DNA from: Asterias rubens
Lineage: Eukaryota > Echinodermata > Asteroidea > Forcipulatida > Asteriidae
Assembly (NCBI RefSeq): GCF_902459465.1
Contig: NC_047066.1
Span: forward strand, 17,797,047-17,861,046
Reading direction: 5' to 3'
Length of the DNA: 64,000 nt
In this document: one piece after another, positions 10,801 through 22,400 of the stretch
Position numbering within the stretch: position 1 is the first letter of the stretch
Layout: the number at the start of each line of letters is the position of its first letter
Notes under the pieces: generated by a model
Told to the model about the DNA's origin: nothing
Databases searched by the model: none
The model's input: the letters and a program-made list of their open reading frames with translations, nothing else
Position numbers and translations under genes: made by a program

Positions 10801-13800
10801 TGTTGAGATACACCAAGTGAGAAGACTGATCTTTGACATTAACCAAAGGTGTCCAGTGTATTTAAGAGAAGCAAATAATATGGTTAAGTGCCTTGTTCAA
10901 GGACACAAGTGTCATGACAGGCATTCGAACCCACAATCTAATGATGCAACCATCAGGACTTGAGTTTGATGCAGTAGACCACTTTGACCTGACACACCAA
11001 GTGTACACTGTATATTGGGAGGGAAGAAAATAAAGTGGTTGGTTGAATTGGTGCAGTGTTAACACTATATCGTTTTTCTTGGGTTTTTGAGAAATTAATG
11101 CAAAAATTCCTGTTTTCTCTCTCTATAGATTCGTAATGTGACAACGACAGAGTTTTGCCAGGGCAGGACAATGCGTTGGGGCATTGCTTGGACATTCCAT
11201 GATGACATTGAACCCCTGGTAGGGAACAAAGTAAATCGACTCATACAAACTTATGTTATATGAGAAATGAATTATCCAATGACAAAAGATATTAACATGA
11301 CAGAGAGTAAAGAAAACATTAAGGACTTTGTCAACATGGATTCAAATGAACCATAATATTGTATTGTATTGTATTGTACATGCGTGTTACTTTATGCACT
11401 TTATAAAAATAATGTATTTTTGAGTTCTGTAAAAGAAAAACCAGTTGGCAAATCACTCGAGTGGGATTCCAACCCAGGACCATTCTCTCCAAGTGCTCGG
11501 GATGCCTAGTTCAGTGTTCAAAAGAATCTCTATATTATATCAAATATGAGCTAGTGACAAACGTGACGGACTAGTGAAATTAAAAGCTAACTGGTCCCTC
11601 TGGCTAGTTACTGGAAAAATATGAAGGCTGACCCTACATGTAAACACCTTTCTCATTTGATGAACGTCATATGTAAGGTTTGCCATTGAGCTGTGTACAC
11701 TTTGTGCCTTCAGGACTTCCAGCCGTCCATTTCACCAAACTCTTCCTAACTTAGGATTTATCTTAGGACTTAGGACGAGTCCCAACCCTGCACTGTAGCA
11801 TGCAGACCTTAAAGACACTGGGGTCGATTTTACAAAGAGTTTGGACTAGTCTTATCTTGAGTTAGGCTGAGTTACTCGTCCTAACTTAGGACTACGCATA
11901 CATTTTGTATATCTCCTAGGACTAGTCCAAAGTTAGGACTAGTTCCAACTCTTTGTGATGCCGTCCATCTCAACATATGCATAAAATAACAAACCTGCGA
12001 AAATTTGAGCTTGAATGGTCGTCGCAGTTGCGAGATAACTATGAAAGAAAAAAACCACCCTTGTCACATGAAGTGGTGTGCTTTCAGATGCTTGATTTCG
12101 AGACCTCAAATTCTAAACTTGAGTTCTCGAAATCAAATTTGTGGAAAATTACTTCTTTCTCAAAAACTACATGTACGTCACTTCAGAGGGAGCCGTTTCT
12201 CACAATGTTTTATACTATCAACCTCTCCCCATTACTCGTTACCAAATGAGGTTTTATGCTAATAATTATTTTGAGTAATTACCAATAGTGTTCACTGCCT
12301 TTAAGATTAATCCTAAGTTAAGACGAGTTACTCGTTCTTACTCAAGATAGGATTAGTCCTAGCGTTTTGTGAAATCAGCTGCAGGCTCTTTAGCTCTTGT
12401 GTAGTCATGACTGTGTAGTAATGGGGGCTTTTGATTTCTTTATCAAACCAGGTTCATATGTCACCGGTCAAGAAGTTCAAGCGAGATAAAGAGCGCCCTC
12501 CATTGGTCATTACAGTACCAGAGCAATACGTACAGAATGCTCTACAACAGCAAGAGGTCAGCTCGGGGTCAAAGGTTAAACCAGGAGGAACCAAGGATCA
12601 GCAGAGGGTCAAAGCTGTCGCAAAAGCAGTTGAGAAACTCCTGGGAAATCTAGAGGTATGCTTTTTGAAGAAAACATCTTAAGAAAACAATTTCGCTTTT
12701 TCTCTTCAAGAGTTTATAAATATTATCATCACATAAGAAATCTAAGGTCCCTCAGACTAAAATTTACAAGCCATGATCCAAAGCCTAGGATATAGACGAT
12801 GTGACCTCTCACATTACTCGAAAAACCATAACATGATTCGCGCGCATACCGCTAAGCACAAAACCTTTGTGTTTTGGCAGCCAGCTAAAAAGTGTATGCA
12901 ATCTTACCATGACTACGCGTCTTTTTGCCCGGCGAAAGATGACGTATACAGTGTTTTGTCATCAGAGGGCGGTTTGAATGTGGTCACATCGTCTATAGTA
13001 TGTCAATTATGAATGTTGTGTGCAATGGTGAGAACACTTTCTTTAGTTGAAAGATGGAATGTTACATTCAACGAGGCAAAGCCAAGTTGAATGGATTTAT
13101 CTTTCATTGAATGAAACTATTCTAATTTGCTTGAATGGGAAACATTCATTATTTGTTTTATAAACATCTCTGAGTAGATCTTTGTAAATTGAAGGAAAAA
13201 ATATCAACAAAATTTACAAGATGTTGTTGTGGCATTCTTTCTATTGGTTTTTATAATTTGCACAGGCTAGGTGAACCAACAACTGAAAAGGGATGGTATG
13301 AAAATGCAGAATGAATAGTACCAAAATGCATGGTTAATGACATAGGCAACAATGAACCAGTTAACTATAATTTATTATATGACCCAGTTAACTAAACCAG
13401 GCAGTCTTATCCGTTCAAAGTTGCAATTTATAGTCATAGTAAAAACACTTGGCTGTCTGAACTGTAAATTTTAACTTCTTGTGGTTCTTATATCCCCAGA
13501 TTGAACTTAAATCTAAACCTGGTATCAAGCTGTCTTCAAGATACACCCTAACTGCTGTTAAGAACACATGGTCCAACCAACGCAGGAAAAGACGCCAAAA
13601 ACTCAAAAGGCGTCTCATGTTAGAGGGAGCTACACTGAGTGAACCAGCAGACAGAAATCCTGGCATGGGAGAAAAAATGACGCCAAGTATCCTGACAAGT
13701 GACAAGTCAAAAAGTGTCATGGCAAATTCTGTCCTGCTCCAGAGAACGAAACCCTTATCTGAAGAATGTGGATTGACACACACGATAGGAGAGGTGGAAA

Positions 13801-14303
13801 CAAACAATGGTCCAGAACATTCCCCAAGGAAGGAATCTTGTGAGATGCCAGGCATTGCAGCCTCTTGCTCAGAAACAATCCTCAGTGAAACCGATGTTAG
13901 AACTTTGGAAGTGAAACAAGTCGCTGGTGGTGGTTGTCAAGAAACGGCAAAGCTACTCGATAAAAAAGACAGTTTATCACATTCTGTAACAAATGAGTCT
14001 AATGCTACAAATGTTACGCTAAAGAGTGTGGATACATTACAAGGAGTTAAACCCGTACCTGTAACAGGGTCTAGCAACTTGGATATCTCGTCCCCGGGAG
14101 GTGAAAATGCGAAGGGTACGGTTGCACTGCTCAGCTCATCCGAGGGCAGCAGTCAGGAAGCGGGGTTCGTTTTCAAGTGTTTGCTGTCAATCCGATTGGC
14201 TGATGGGAGCGTTGTCGTAGAGATGAGTTGGACAGAGGGAAAGACGCGGGAGTCCATGCACCAGGTTGGGCAGTACATGAAGAACCAGTTTAACAAGATC
14301 TAA
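7840..14303 (+). CDS. METTL16: METTL16, RNA N6-adenosine methyltransferase
   Basis: This enzyme transfers a methyl group from S-adenosylmethionine to the N6 of adenosine in structured RNA (U6 snRNA and MAT2A hairpins in mammals). Seven coding exons: 7840-8167, 8471-8611, 9180-9444, 10052-10121, 11129-11218, 12452-12655, 13500-14303; the joined ORF is 633 codons. All introns are GT-AG and phase-consistent. The protein opens MALNQFMHPRNRY, like vertebrate METTL16. The SAM-binding GIDVGCGTSCIYPLLG spans exons 1-2 and the catalytic NPPF motif falls at residues 184-187, the human numbering. FCQGRTMRW follows in exon 6. Exon 7 and the end of exon 13500-14303 (VFKCLLSIRLADGSVVVEMSW) form the two vertebrate-conserved regions that bind RNA, separated by a long disordered linker. 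The start is the first ATG after the acceptor at 7820-7821. AATAAA follows at 14404. Confidence 0.95.
9732..9951. mobile_element. Palindromic element C1
   Basis: Starts GGGCCCAATTTCATGGAGCTGC and ends with its near inverse; TGCTTAGCATGAC and CAGGATTACCAACC-type blocks recur inside, also inverted. Located in a METTL16 intron. Relatives: 16059-16237 (partial), 42757-42915, 44355-44598, 47666-47863 and 63076-63319. Confidence 0.75.
10336..10865. mobile_element. TTAA-flanked miniature element A2 with nested palindrome
   Basis: Ends TTAAAGGCACTGGACAC and GTGTCCAGTGTATTTAA. Shares the family A interior (GGAGAGCTGTTGATAGTATAAAAC; GAGACCTCAGAATTAGATTTTGAGGTC hairpin; GAGAAGACTGATCTTTGAC). A second foldback element of about 160 bases (10611-10768, arms GGGAGACTTTC...CCGGGTAAAT) is inserted in it, so this is a nested insertion within a METTL16 intron. 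Confidence 0.75.
11809..12304. mobile_element. TTAA-flanked element A3 interrupted by a second element
   Basis: Left end TTAAAGACACTGG, right end AATAGTGTTCACTGCCTTTAA. Between them, at about 11822-11955, lies an inserted palindromic element with AAAGAGTTTGGACTAGTC and its inverse near GTTAGGACTAGTTCCAACTC. Related CTAGTCC-rich fragments flank it at 11725-11790 and 12305-12380, so several of these elements have piled up. Confidence 0.6.
12785..13003. mobile_element. Small inverted-repeat element
   Basis: ATATAGACGATGTGACC on the left is matched by GGTCACATCGTCTATA on the right, about 215 bases apart, in the METTL16 intron between the last two exons. The interior is CG-richer than the intron around it. 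Confidence 0.6.
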
Positions 14304-14403
14304 ATGGACAACTGAAAAATGTCACTTCATAAAGGGAGTGATTTGGGGAAATGTCTGAACGACAAGTCAGTAGTTATGCCAAAGCACTTGGATAAGTTTG
14401 TCA

Positions 14404-14409
14404 AATAAA
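14404..14409 (+). promoter_or_regulatory. METTL16 polyadenylation signal AATAAA
   Basis: Canonical hexamer about 100 bases after the stop codon at 14301-14303. Confidence 0.6.
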
Positions 14410-15135
14410 TGCATAGTGCACACTGGTAAAACAGTGATACATGTAACTCTCAATGATGGTGGTGCTTGGGCAGAGCTAATTACATGTTAGTTTTGAAATG
14501 TTTCATTACGGGTCATCATAAATATCTGAAACAAATTTATTTTAACCACTTCATGGTAGTTAACAAATATCTATACCATGCCCTTGCAAAGTATTTTTTC
14601 TGGAACCTCTGAAGTTTTTTTCTTCTTCAAACCATGTAAGTTTAATGTAAATCTGTGGACATTTTGAAAAAGTATTTGAATCCATGAAAATCTATTTTGT
14701 TTAATGTGGTTTTGTATATCAAATCTATTGAAGGAGAACTATGCATGTACATAAACTTGGTCACTTACATATGCTTTTTACCTTCTGCCAATTTAATCCA
14801 ATTAAACTCATTCTTCTAAGCTCTTATATCCATCAGAATCTCTCAGCATGTGAGAACTCTACCAAATATTCTGCGAGAGACCTTCTGCATTAACTTTATC
14901 CCACTGCCATTTTACATGTTTTATGATAAGTATACAGGCACACCCATGTAGGCAAGGTAAGATGACCAAATGAGTCAGTGTGCAGTTCATTAAAACCAGA
15001 CAATACATGTACTGAGTATTGACCCTGGAGGAATTGTGAAGTTAAAGGAGTCATTTGCATTTGTGTATTGGAGAGAATATTTGTATTAGTTGAAAGATGG
15101 AGTGTTCCATTGAACTTGGCATGGATTCGCAGCAT

Positions 15136-15550
15136 TTAAATAAAGACACTGGACACTATTGGTAATTGTCAAAGACAAGTCTTCTCAACATATGCATAAC
15201 ATAACAAACCTTTGAAAATTTGATTTCAATTTGTCGTTGAATAATGAAAGAAAAAACATCCTTGTCACACGAAGTTGTGTGCTTTCAGATGCTTGATTTT
15301 GAGACCTCAAAATTTCATTCTGAGGTCTCAAAATCAAATTCGTGGAATTATGGGAGCCGTTTCTCACAATGTTTTATGCTGTCAACAGCACCAAGTAAGT
15401 GTTGCTCGTTACCAAGTAAGGTTTTATGTATATTTTGAGTTATTACCAATAGTGTTCACTGCCTTTTAAATGAACGTTATTACCAATAGTGTTCACTGCC
15501 TTTTAAATGAACGTTATTACCAATAGTGTTCACTGCCTTTTAAATGAACA
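15136..15550. mobile_element. TTAA-type element A4 with a triplicated right end
   Basis: Family A element from GACACTGGACACTATTGG to GTGTTCACTGCCTTTTAA (about 15469). Its last 37 bases (ATTACCAATAGTGTTCACTGCC and following) are then tandemly repeated, giving three copies up to about 15545. Confidence 0.7.
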
Positions 15551-16728
15551 TTCCATATTTCAGCTTTCGAAAATACTCTCACCATTGCACTCCCTTACAA
15601 GCATTATCTCGCATACACAAAAAAATGGAACCAAATTGCAATTATTGTACGACACATTTTATTTGTATCCATGTCACCAGACGCTCATGATATTTTAAAA
15701 TACATTTACTTCATGAATTTTTAATAAAAGTCAGAAGTTCTTTTGCCAAACAAAGTTGATCTGTTCTGGTTTTTATGCTGGTTTAATTCATACTACTATT
15801 ATTGATTTGCTAAACTGTTTTCACAGCTAAATAACCAAAAGTTAATGGTTACCTCTTGGAAGTTAAACTAATCTAGTATTGGTTATGACTGGTTTTTGTT
15901 TCATGCTCCATCTTCCAAGTCACGTCGGCATTTTGAAAAAAGCTCTTAATTCTTCGTAAACTGGAAAGTACCATTCCAAAAGTGTCCAACACTTGCCTCT
16001 GAAGTCTGTAATTTATTTTAAGTTAAACATTTTAACACCGTTTTGCCTAGCACTCCTAGGCCCAATTTCATAACGATTTGTAGCAGCAAATATGTATTTT
16101 TCAGCAAACGCTCCACAAGTAATGCAGACAGGTAAAATCAACTATCTGTAATCTTAGCTTATTATTTTTTTCTGCTAAGCATAGCATTTTGTGCTCCATA
16201 AAATTGTGTGCTCACAAAATGTATGATATCGGGCCCTGTACACCTAGCTTTAACACAAAAAAACAAGATTGGTCAAATTATTTTGACATTCTAATAACTG
16301 CCAAGGAATTGTCGCAGTGAAAAGTTGGGGCCTCAAATTATACAAAGTGTATGGCCTTCATGCACATGGGCCAATTTCGTAAAGCTGGCTTTGTAGCAGG
16401 GGACCAACCAATTAAAATGATACTGTAGTTTGGCTGGTAACTTACTTACAAAACAAGATATTTCTGTAGTTTGCAGTTACATACAACATGTACTGGCTCC
16501 CATTGACATTTTTTTATTGAAGTGTTTTACACAAGTAAAACTGAAAAATGGACATGACTTAAGAAATATAAATAACCTTCACTAAAGTTAAAGCTTGCTA
16601 AGGAAACTGCCAAGTGCAGTCAACTGATGATATGGAGATTGAGGACCAAGTTCACGATGTAGTGATTCAGTTTAGTAAGTATTCTGGTTCCTTGGCCGAC
16701 CTGTATAGGAAGAAAACAAAATGGCCTC

Positions 16729-17054
16729 CGTTAGACACTGAAAAAAAAGGAATATAGTACAAAACATTGTGAGAAATGGCTTCCTCGAGAAGGAAGTTAT
16801 TTTCCACTAAAATATTTGAATTTGTTTTTGAAACCTCAGAATTAGATTTTGCCACAAAATCAAGCATCTGAAAGCACACAACTTCGTGTGACAAAGGTGT
16901 TTTTTCTTTCACTATTATCTTGCAACTTCAACAACCAATTGAGTTCAAATGTTCACAGGTCGTTGTTATTTTGTGCATATGTTGAGATACACCAAGCAAC
17001 TGACACCAAGTGAGACTGGTCTTTGACAATTACCAAAGTGTCCAGTGTCTTTAA
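16729..17054. mobile_element. TTAA-type element A5
   Basis: Runs from GTTAGACACTG to GTGTCCAGTGTCTTTAA and keeps the family A internal hairpin and the GTTGAGATACACCAAG block. Left end is eroded. Confidence 0.65.
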
Positions 17055-17144
17055 GGAGACTATTTTGCATTATTACTGTTCACAAATAAAGCTGATTTCT
17101 TTAAGTATTCAGAACTGTCAATACTTTGTATCATTGCTTCTATT

Positions 17145-17516
17145 TTAAAGCCATTGGACCCTTTCGGTAAACAGTATTGTCCAAGGCCCACACTTTGTGT
17201 ATCACAACTTCTATATCAAATAACAAACCTGTGAAAATTTAGGCTCAATCGGTCATCGGATTCTGGAGAAAATAACGGGAAAACCCACCCGTGTATCCGC
17301 GCGTTTCGCCGTGTCATGACATGTGTTTAAAATAAATCCGTAATTCTCGCTAACGAGAATTGATATTGTTTTACTGTTTTCTCAAAAAGTAAAGCATTTC
17401 ATGGAATAATATTTCAATGGAAGTATTTCACCACTACCTTCTGTAAACCCCTGAAGTTATTTGTAAATCTGTGAACCTTTTTTTTTTTTCTGTACCGAAA
17501 GGGTCCAATGGCTTTA
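17145..17516. mobile_element. TTAA-flanked element with TTAAAGCCATTGGACCC ends
   Basis: Exact inverted ends TTAAAGCCATTGGACCCTTT and its complement, with TTAA at both outer edges (17145-17148 and 17513-17516). Length 372, similar to family A but with a different end sequence, so a sister family. Confidence 0.8.
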
Positions 17517-17865
17517 AAGAGTTATTCATAACTAAACTATGTCAAAACAAAAATTGATCTGGATTCAAAGTTAAGAGTAAACAATATTTCATGAAGGGGG
17601 TTTGTCACTTTGTCAAAATGCAAAAGTGATACCATGCTTATTTAAATTGCCACTGTGCCAGCTCTAGATGTTCCAATGTACAGCAATGATTCAGGTCTCG
17701 TCTCTTTGATTAACAAACCTTTACATTTTATGAATTGTTTTTAAGGTGAGAGAATTTGACCGCCATCTGTTTTCTTATCTAACATGTCAAGGTTTACCCA
17801 CCCCACGCCCATTTTAGCCAGATCTTCACCAATTTTACTACTCTGTCTGTAACCTAAATCCCCTT

Positions 17866-18250
17866 TCACCCCATTGTACCCCTATTCACCCCCTTGTTAA
17901 TCCCTGTTAACTTGCCTCGGTCACTGCCCCCATAAGTGCTCCGTCCATAGGCAGTTCTCTCCCCACGGTTGTACCCCTGGCCATCTCCCCTCTTGTACCC
18001 CTGGCCGTCTCCTCTCTTGTACCCTCCGCCGTCGTCCCTATTGTACCCTCCTCTGCCTCCGCCCCTACTGTACCCTCCTCTGCCACCGCCGCCTCCTCTC
18101 TTGTAGCCTCCGCCGTCGCTTCTCTTGTACCCATCTCGTTTATAGCCACGGTCGCCCTTATTGTAGTTGCCTCGCTCGCCCTTGTTGTAGCCACGCCCAT
18201 CTTGTTTGAAGTTGCGTCCATCACCCTGCTTGAATCCACGCCCATCATTC
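17866..18250 (-). other. Repetitive Gly/Arg/Tyr/Lys-rich C-terminal tail of EIF3C
   Basis: The last exon encodes, after the PCI region, runs such as [35 protein letters not shown] and [13 protein letters not shown]. This is an RGG/YG-type low-complexity tail of the kind that binds RNA and is arginine-methylated in other proteins. Vertebrate EIF3C ends in a much shorter RRGGYRQQ-like tail. The other minus-strand frame through the same DNA is also open (17907-18248) because of the repeat structure; it is not a gene. Confidence 0.8.
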
Positions 18251-19370
18251 TGGCGGTACTCTAGGAGTCTTTCTCCGTTCTCTACAAGGTTATTGACCTT
18301 GTCTGAGAGACGTAGAGCAAGATGTTGTAGCTTGGTTGGCTCACAGCGATGCATGACGATCGTCTGAGCAGGTTCATCCCAGGAGGCCTGATAAGTCAAA
18401 CATCATTAAACACAGTCAGATATCTTTCTTTGTTTCAAATGCAAGACCACTAGATAAACACGACTTCAAAGATTTGTTTACATCAATCTATCTAGTGGTA
18501 TAATACACTTATCATGTTACACTTGGTATCAAAGATACCAAGTTAATCAATTCATGATCTATTTCAAGAATTCCGAAGCGATTATCCTACATGATCTAAT
18601 TTTTGTACTGAAAAACTGTTAACAATCAAACATATACGACACATAATATACATGATATCACGAGAGGGCATTATCACTCAATAAATACTGTTGATTTTGG
18701 GATGTACGAAGCCAACACTAATCAGCAAGATATATTTGGTTCTGTTTGTTCCCTTATTTAAAAACCGATTATTATTAATATATCTTACCATGAGTTCTTC
18801 ATTGATGATCATTTTACTAATGATACTGTGCACTACAGGTTTCTCCAATTCAAACATCTCAGCCAATGTGTTCATACTACACAGGGAGAAATCACAAATT
18901 CAATCATTCAATCTTTAATAATATTATCTTAATTTCAGTCAGCCATCTTTAGTTTTTTGATATAATCTAATTTAGTTCATTTTAATCAATAATTTTATAA
19001 ATAATTAATTAATTTATTTATTTGTGTTTTCTTGCTCGTTTTCCATGTCTCTTCCTGTTGCTCTTGTCTAGGTTTGTCTGTTTTTGTTACTTTCATTTCT
19101 GTTTTATAATGTTGCCGTTTTTGTAAGGACCCCAATGGAAGAAAGCCTAACCTAAGATATTGGCTTTATTGAGTTACCCTTGGATATTCTGGTGTCGTAT
19201 TTTTATCTTATGTTCTAGTTTGGCTTATCTTATTCATCGTTATTTCTCCCGTTGCTGTGTATGTATTTTGTACATGTTTTTATCCGAATAAATTCAAATC
19301 AAATCAAATCATATTCCCTGAATAAGAAGGTTTTACTTAGTTTTCTAAGTAGAGCGTATTTTAAATGCCG

Positions 19371-19429
<59 letters not shown>

Positions 19430-22400
19430 TATTATTATGCAGGCAACACTCGTCATGGTCACCAGATTATCCTTTACTAAGATTTTGCTCTTACATTGGT
19501 GTGTGACAAGTAATGTGTTCTTAGTCCTGCAGGAAAAACAAATCCAGTGGCTACTGAGGTGACATATGAACCCCCACCCCACATAGAGAGGATATCTTAA
19601 CCACTAGAAACAGTAACTGGGAAAACTAGACGGGGTTGGCCATGGGAGAGTTGGCAAAGTTACATCATTGCTAACAGCACCTTCTACACGAAACACGAAA
19701 CACCAAAGAGCGCAAGATGGAGAGTGAAAATCTGTCGTGTCCTTGGGAATATGGTTCCAAGATTGATTAATTGATTGATAGATTGATTGATAGCTTGATT
19801 GATTGATTGACTGACTATACTTGACTTACCTCAATGAGTCGTAAACACTCCCGTAGGTGAAGAGATAAGTCCTCAAACTCTCCTCCTGAATCTTCCTGTT
19901 ATGTCAGAGAAATATGAACAACAAAATTTAACAACTCACTCCGCGGTAGTGCAGTTAATAATAATCCTTTAAGCTAAAGTAGTAGTTCCAGCCAATTTTC
20001 TATACCTTCCATCCAGGTCTAAGTTATAAAGCAGGACAGTTCTTTTCAGAACTGAGAAGTCTCCCAAACATCGGATAAATCTACTCTGTGGTAGTAGAAT
20101 ATAGCAAGACATTTCTCGAAAAAAAAAAAAACTCATGGCAAGTAGATACACACATGGTGGAACCGCAACAAAATATATATTGATACCTCACCATGCAATG
20201 CCTCAAATCATATAGACAAGAGGTTGGAAACAAAAGACAAAATCAAAAGTAGGAAGAGAGAGAACAAGTACTAAATTACTAGGAAAATACTAGAGTTTTT
20301 CCCACCTTGTGATGAGATCACGAACATGGTCACTGTTTGGGAAGAGATTCCACACCTTCCCATTCATCTTCTCATTCACCAAGAAATCTTTACACGCTTT
20401 CCAGTTGCCGTAGCGCATTGCGCGAGACGCGGCCACCACGTGCTCTCGCATACTCTCTGGGGGTCCTACTAGGGTCTGACGCTCACTCAGTCTCAGCTGA
20501 TGATGGAAGCTTTTGCTGATCATGCGGCGACGGATGTCAAAGTTATGGGCTGTGCATAGGTATAGAAAAGATTTCTCAGATTAAATTGGGGAATGCCAAT
20601 ATTAACAAAAAGGTGAAAAAAATTTGGCAAGTACATGAACAAAAATAATTGGTTTGGAAATAACATTCCGAGGGTCGATATTAAGTGTACTTTCATGGTA
20701 GTCAGCAGGGCTAGAACTCAGAATTTTTAGTAGCCCTGATGAGATTTTGGTAGCCCAAAAAAAAACATTATCTCTTGAGTCACTGCAAAAATCGTTCACC
20801 AAAAGTATTTCATTTTACAATACCATCAGCACAGTTCATTATTGTTTGTGATGATGATTTGTGCATTATTTTTTCACTAGCCTGTCGGGCTATCAAACTG
20901 GATAAATGAGTAGCCCTGTTGTAAATCTGGTAGTCCTAGGCTAGCGGGCTAGTGGCAATTTCGACCCCTGCATTAACACGTCTACAGACAATATTTCCAC
21001 TGAGCCTTGGTTTGGTTACATCACAATGAATGGAAAATGGCTACATCTTGGTACGTTAAATCTTACAGGCCATATATGGTATTTCCAACAGCATAGCAGA
21101 CACTAGATAGACACATTCCAGTAGTTCTAGATTAATGTGCATATGAAATAATGATATAAAATCTTACAGGCCATGTATGGGATCTCCAGCAGCATAGCAG
21201 ACACTAGATAGACACATTCCAGTAGTTCTAGATTAATGTGCATATGGAACGGTAACTGACGACTCTTCTCAATTTTCTCCTGGGTAGGATCTCGCTCCTG
21301 CTGCCTCTGCATCAATAGCCCCTGGAATATTCAATTCAACATGACATTTATTTCCATATTGCAAAATGTACATGTATACAAGCAATTTAAAAGAAGGTCT
21401 ACTGAACAAAGATATATAAAGATCTACTAGAATAAAATTTATAGAAGACACAATGAAACAGAGCGCCTGTCTGAAAAGGGTGCAACATGCTTGGACATTC
21501 CATTGTGAAGCGTGCACATTGCATGCACTTTCTGTGTTGTGCTTTGTTTGCCCTGTAACCAATAAGGCCACAGGGTACTGGACTCCATGCTTAAAATCTC
21601 CCTTTTTCCAGGGATGGTTATGTAATTACAGACCTTTTGTTTGACAAGTGAGGATTACAAGAGATCGAGAGGCTGCCAGCATTGTAATTGTTATGGGAGG
21701 CAAGCCTAAGATAAGATTAAGATTCAGTCAAACAGCTTAGGCTTTGAGTCACCAAATGGTGTTGGATTTTCCTAGAGCGAGTAAGGGTCCTAACATATCA
21801 TCCCAGGGAGCTGAAGCTCAGTAAAAATATAACTTTTAAACAATACTTTAAATCGAAAACTATCTGACAACCCTTTGCAATAATTTTTTTGATTTGACTC
21901 AACATTTAGTAGAATTATTAATCAGTTGAAAGGTTTGGGGTTCTATTCCAACCTGTGCAAGGAGCTCCTTGGCTCGACCACCGCTCTGGATATCCAGCAA
22001 TGCATGATGGGCATCCTTGATGTTACCATGACGAAATGCGCACAGACCTAGTTGCACCATGGTCCGGTTGTATAAGATCTGGTGGAAATACAAAGTAGTG
22101 ATGTGAATGGATAATATTCCGCATGTTGTGGCCGAGTGATCTAGTAAAATTAGTTTGTGTTCTGATAGCTACGCAATGAGAGTGTGAGTTTCGTTTCTCA
22201 GTTTTGTCACTTGTGTCCTTGAGCAAGTCATGAAAATTGCTTCTCGTCACCAAGGAGGTAAATGTGATGTGGAGGCAAATATAAAAATGTATTTGACTTA
22301 AGCTTGGTGTGCAACAGCTCTCGCAACACAGATATACATTATCATTATTAAATTATTTCTCCGGCGATAAACGTGCCAGCGCTCTACCAACGGAGCTATC

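Larger units (their letters stand above)
14304..17865. other. Tail-to-tail spacer between METTL16 and EIF3C
   Basis: Holds the METTL16 3' UTR with AATAAA at 14404-14409, a fragment of hairpin family D at about 14600-14670, family A elements at 15136-15469, 16729-17054 and 17145-17516, a C-type palindrome fragment at 16059-16237, and presumably the EIF3C 3' UTR at its right end. No coding exon seen. Confidence 0.7.

Noticed and set aside
16632-16672. ATGGAGATTGAGGACCAAGT open stretch ending at a GTAAGTAT donor
   Set aside because: Only 13 codons, no recognisable partner exon, and it lies in the spacer between two gene 3' ends among repeats.
17907-18248. 113-residue Thr/Ala/Glu-rich ORF on the minus strand
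   Set aside because: It is the alternative frame of the repetitive EIF3C last exon.
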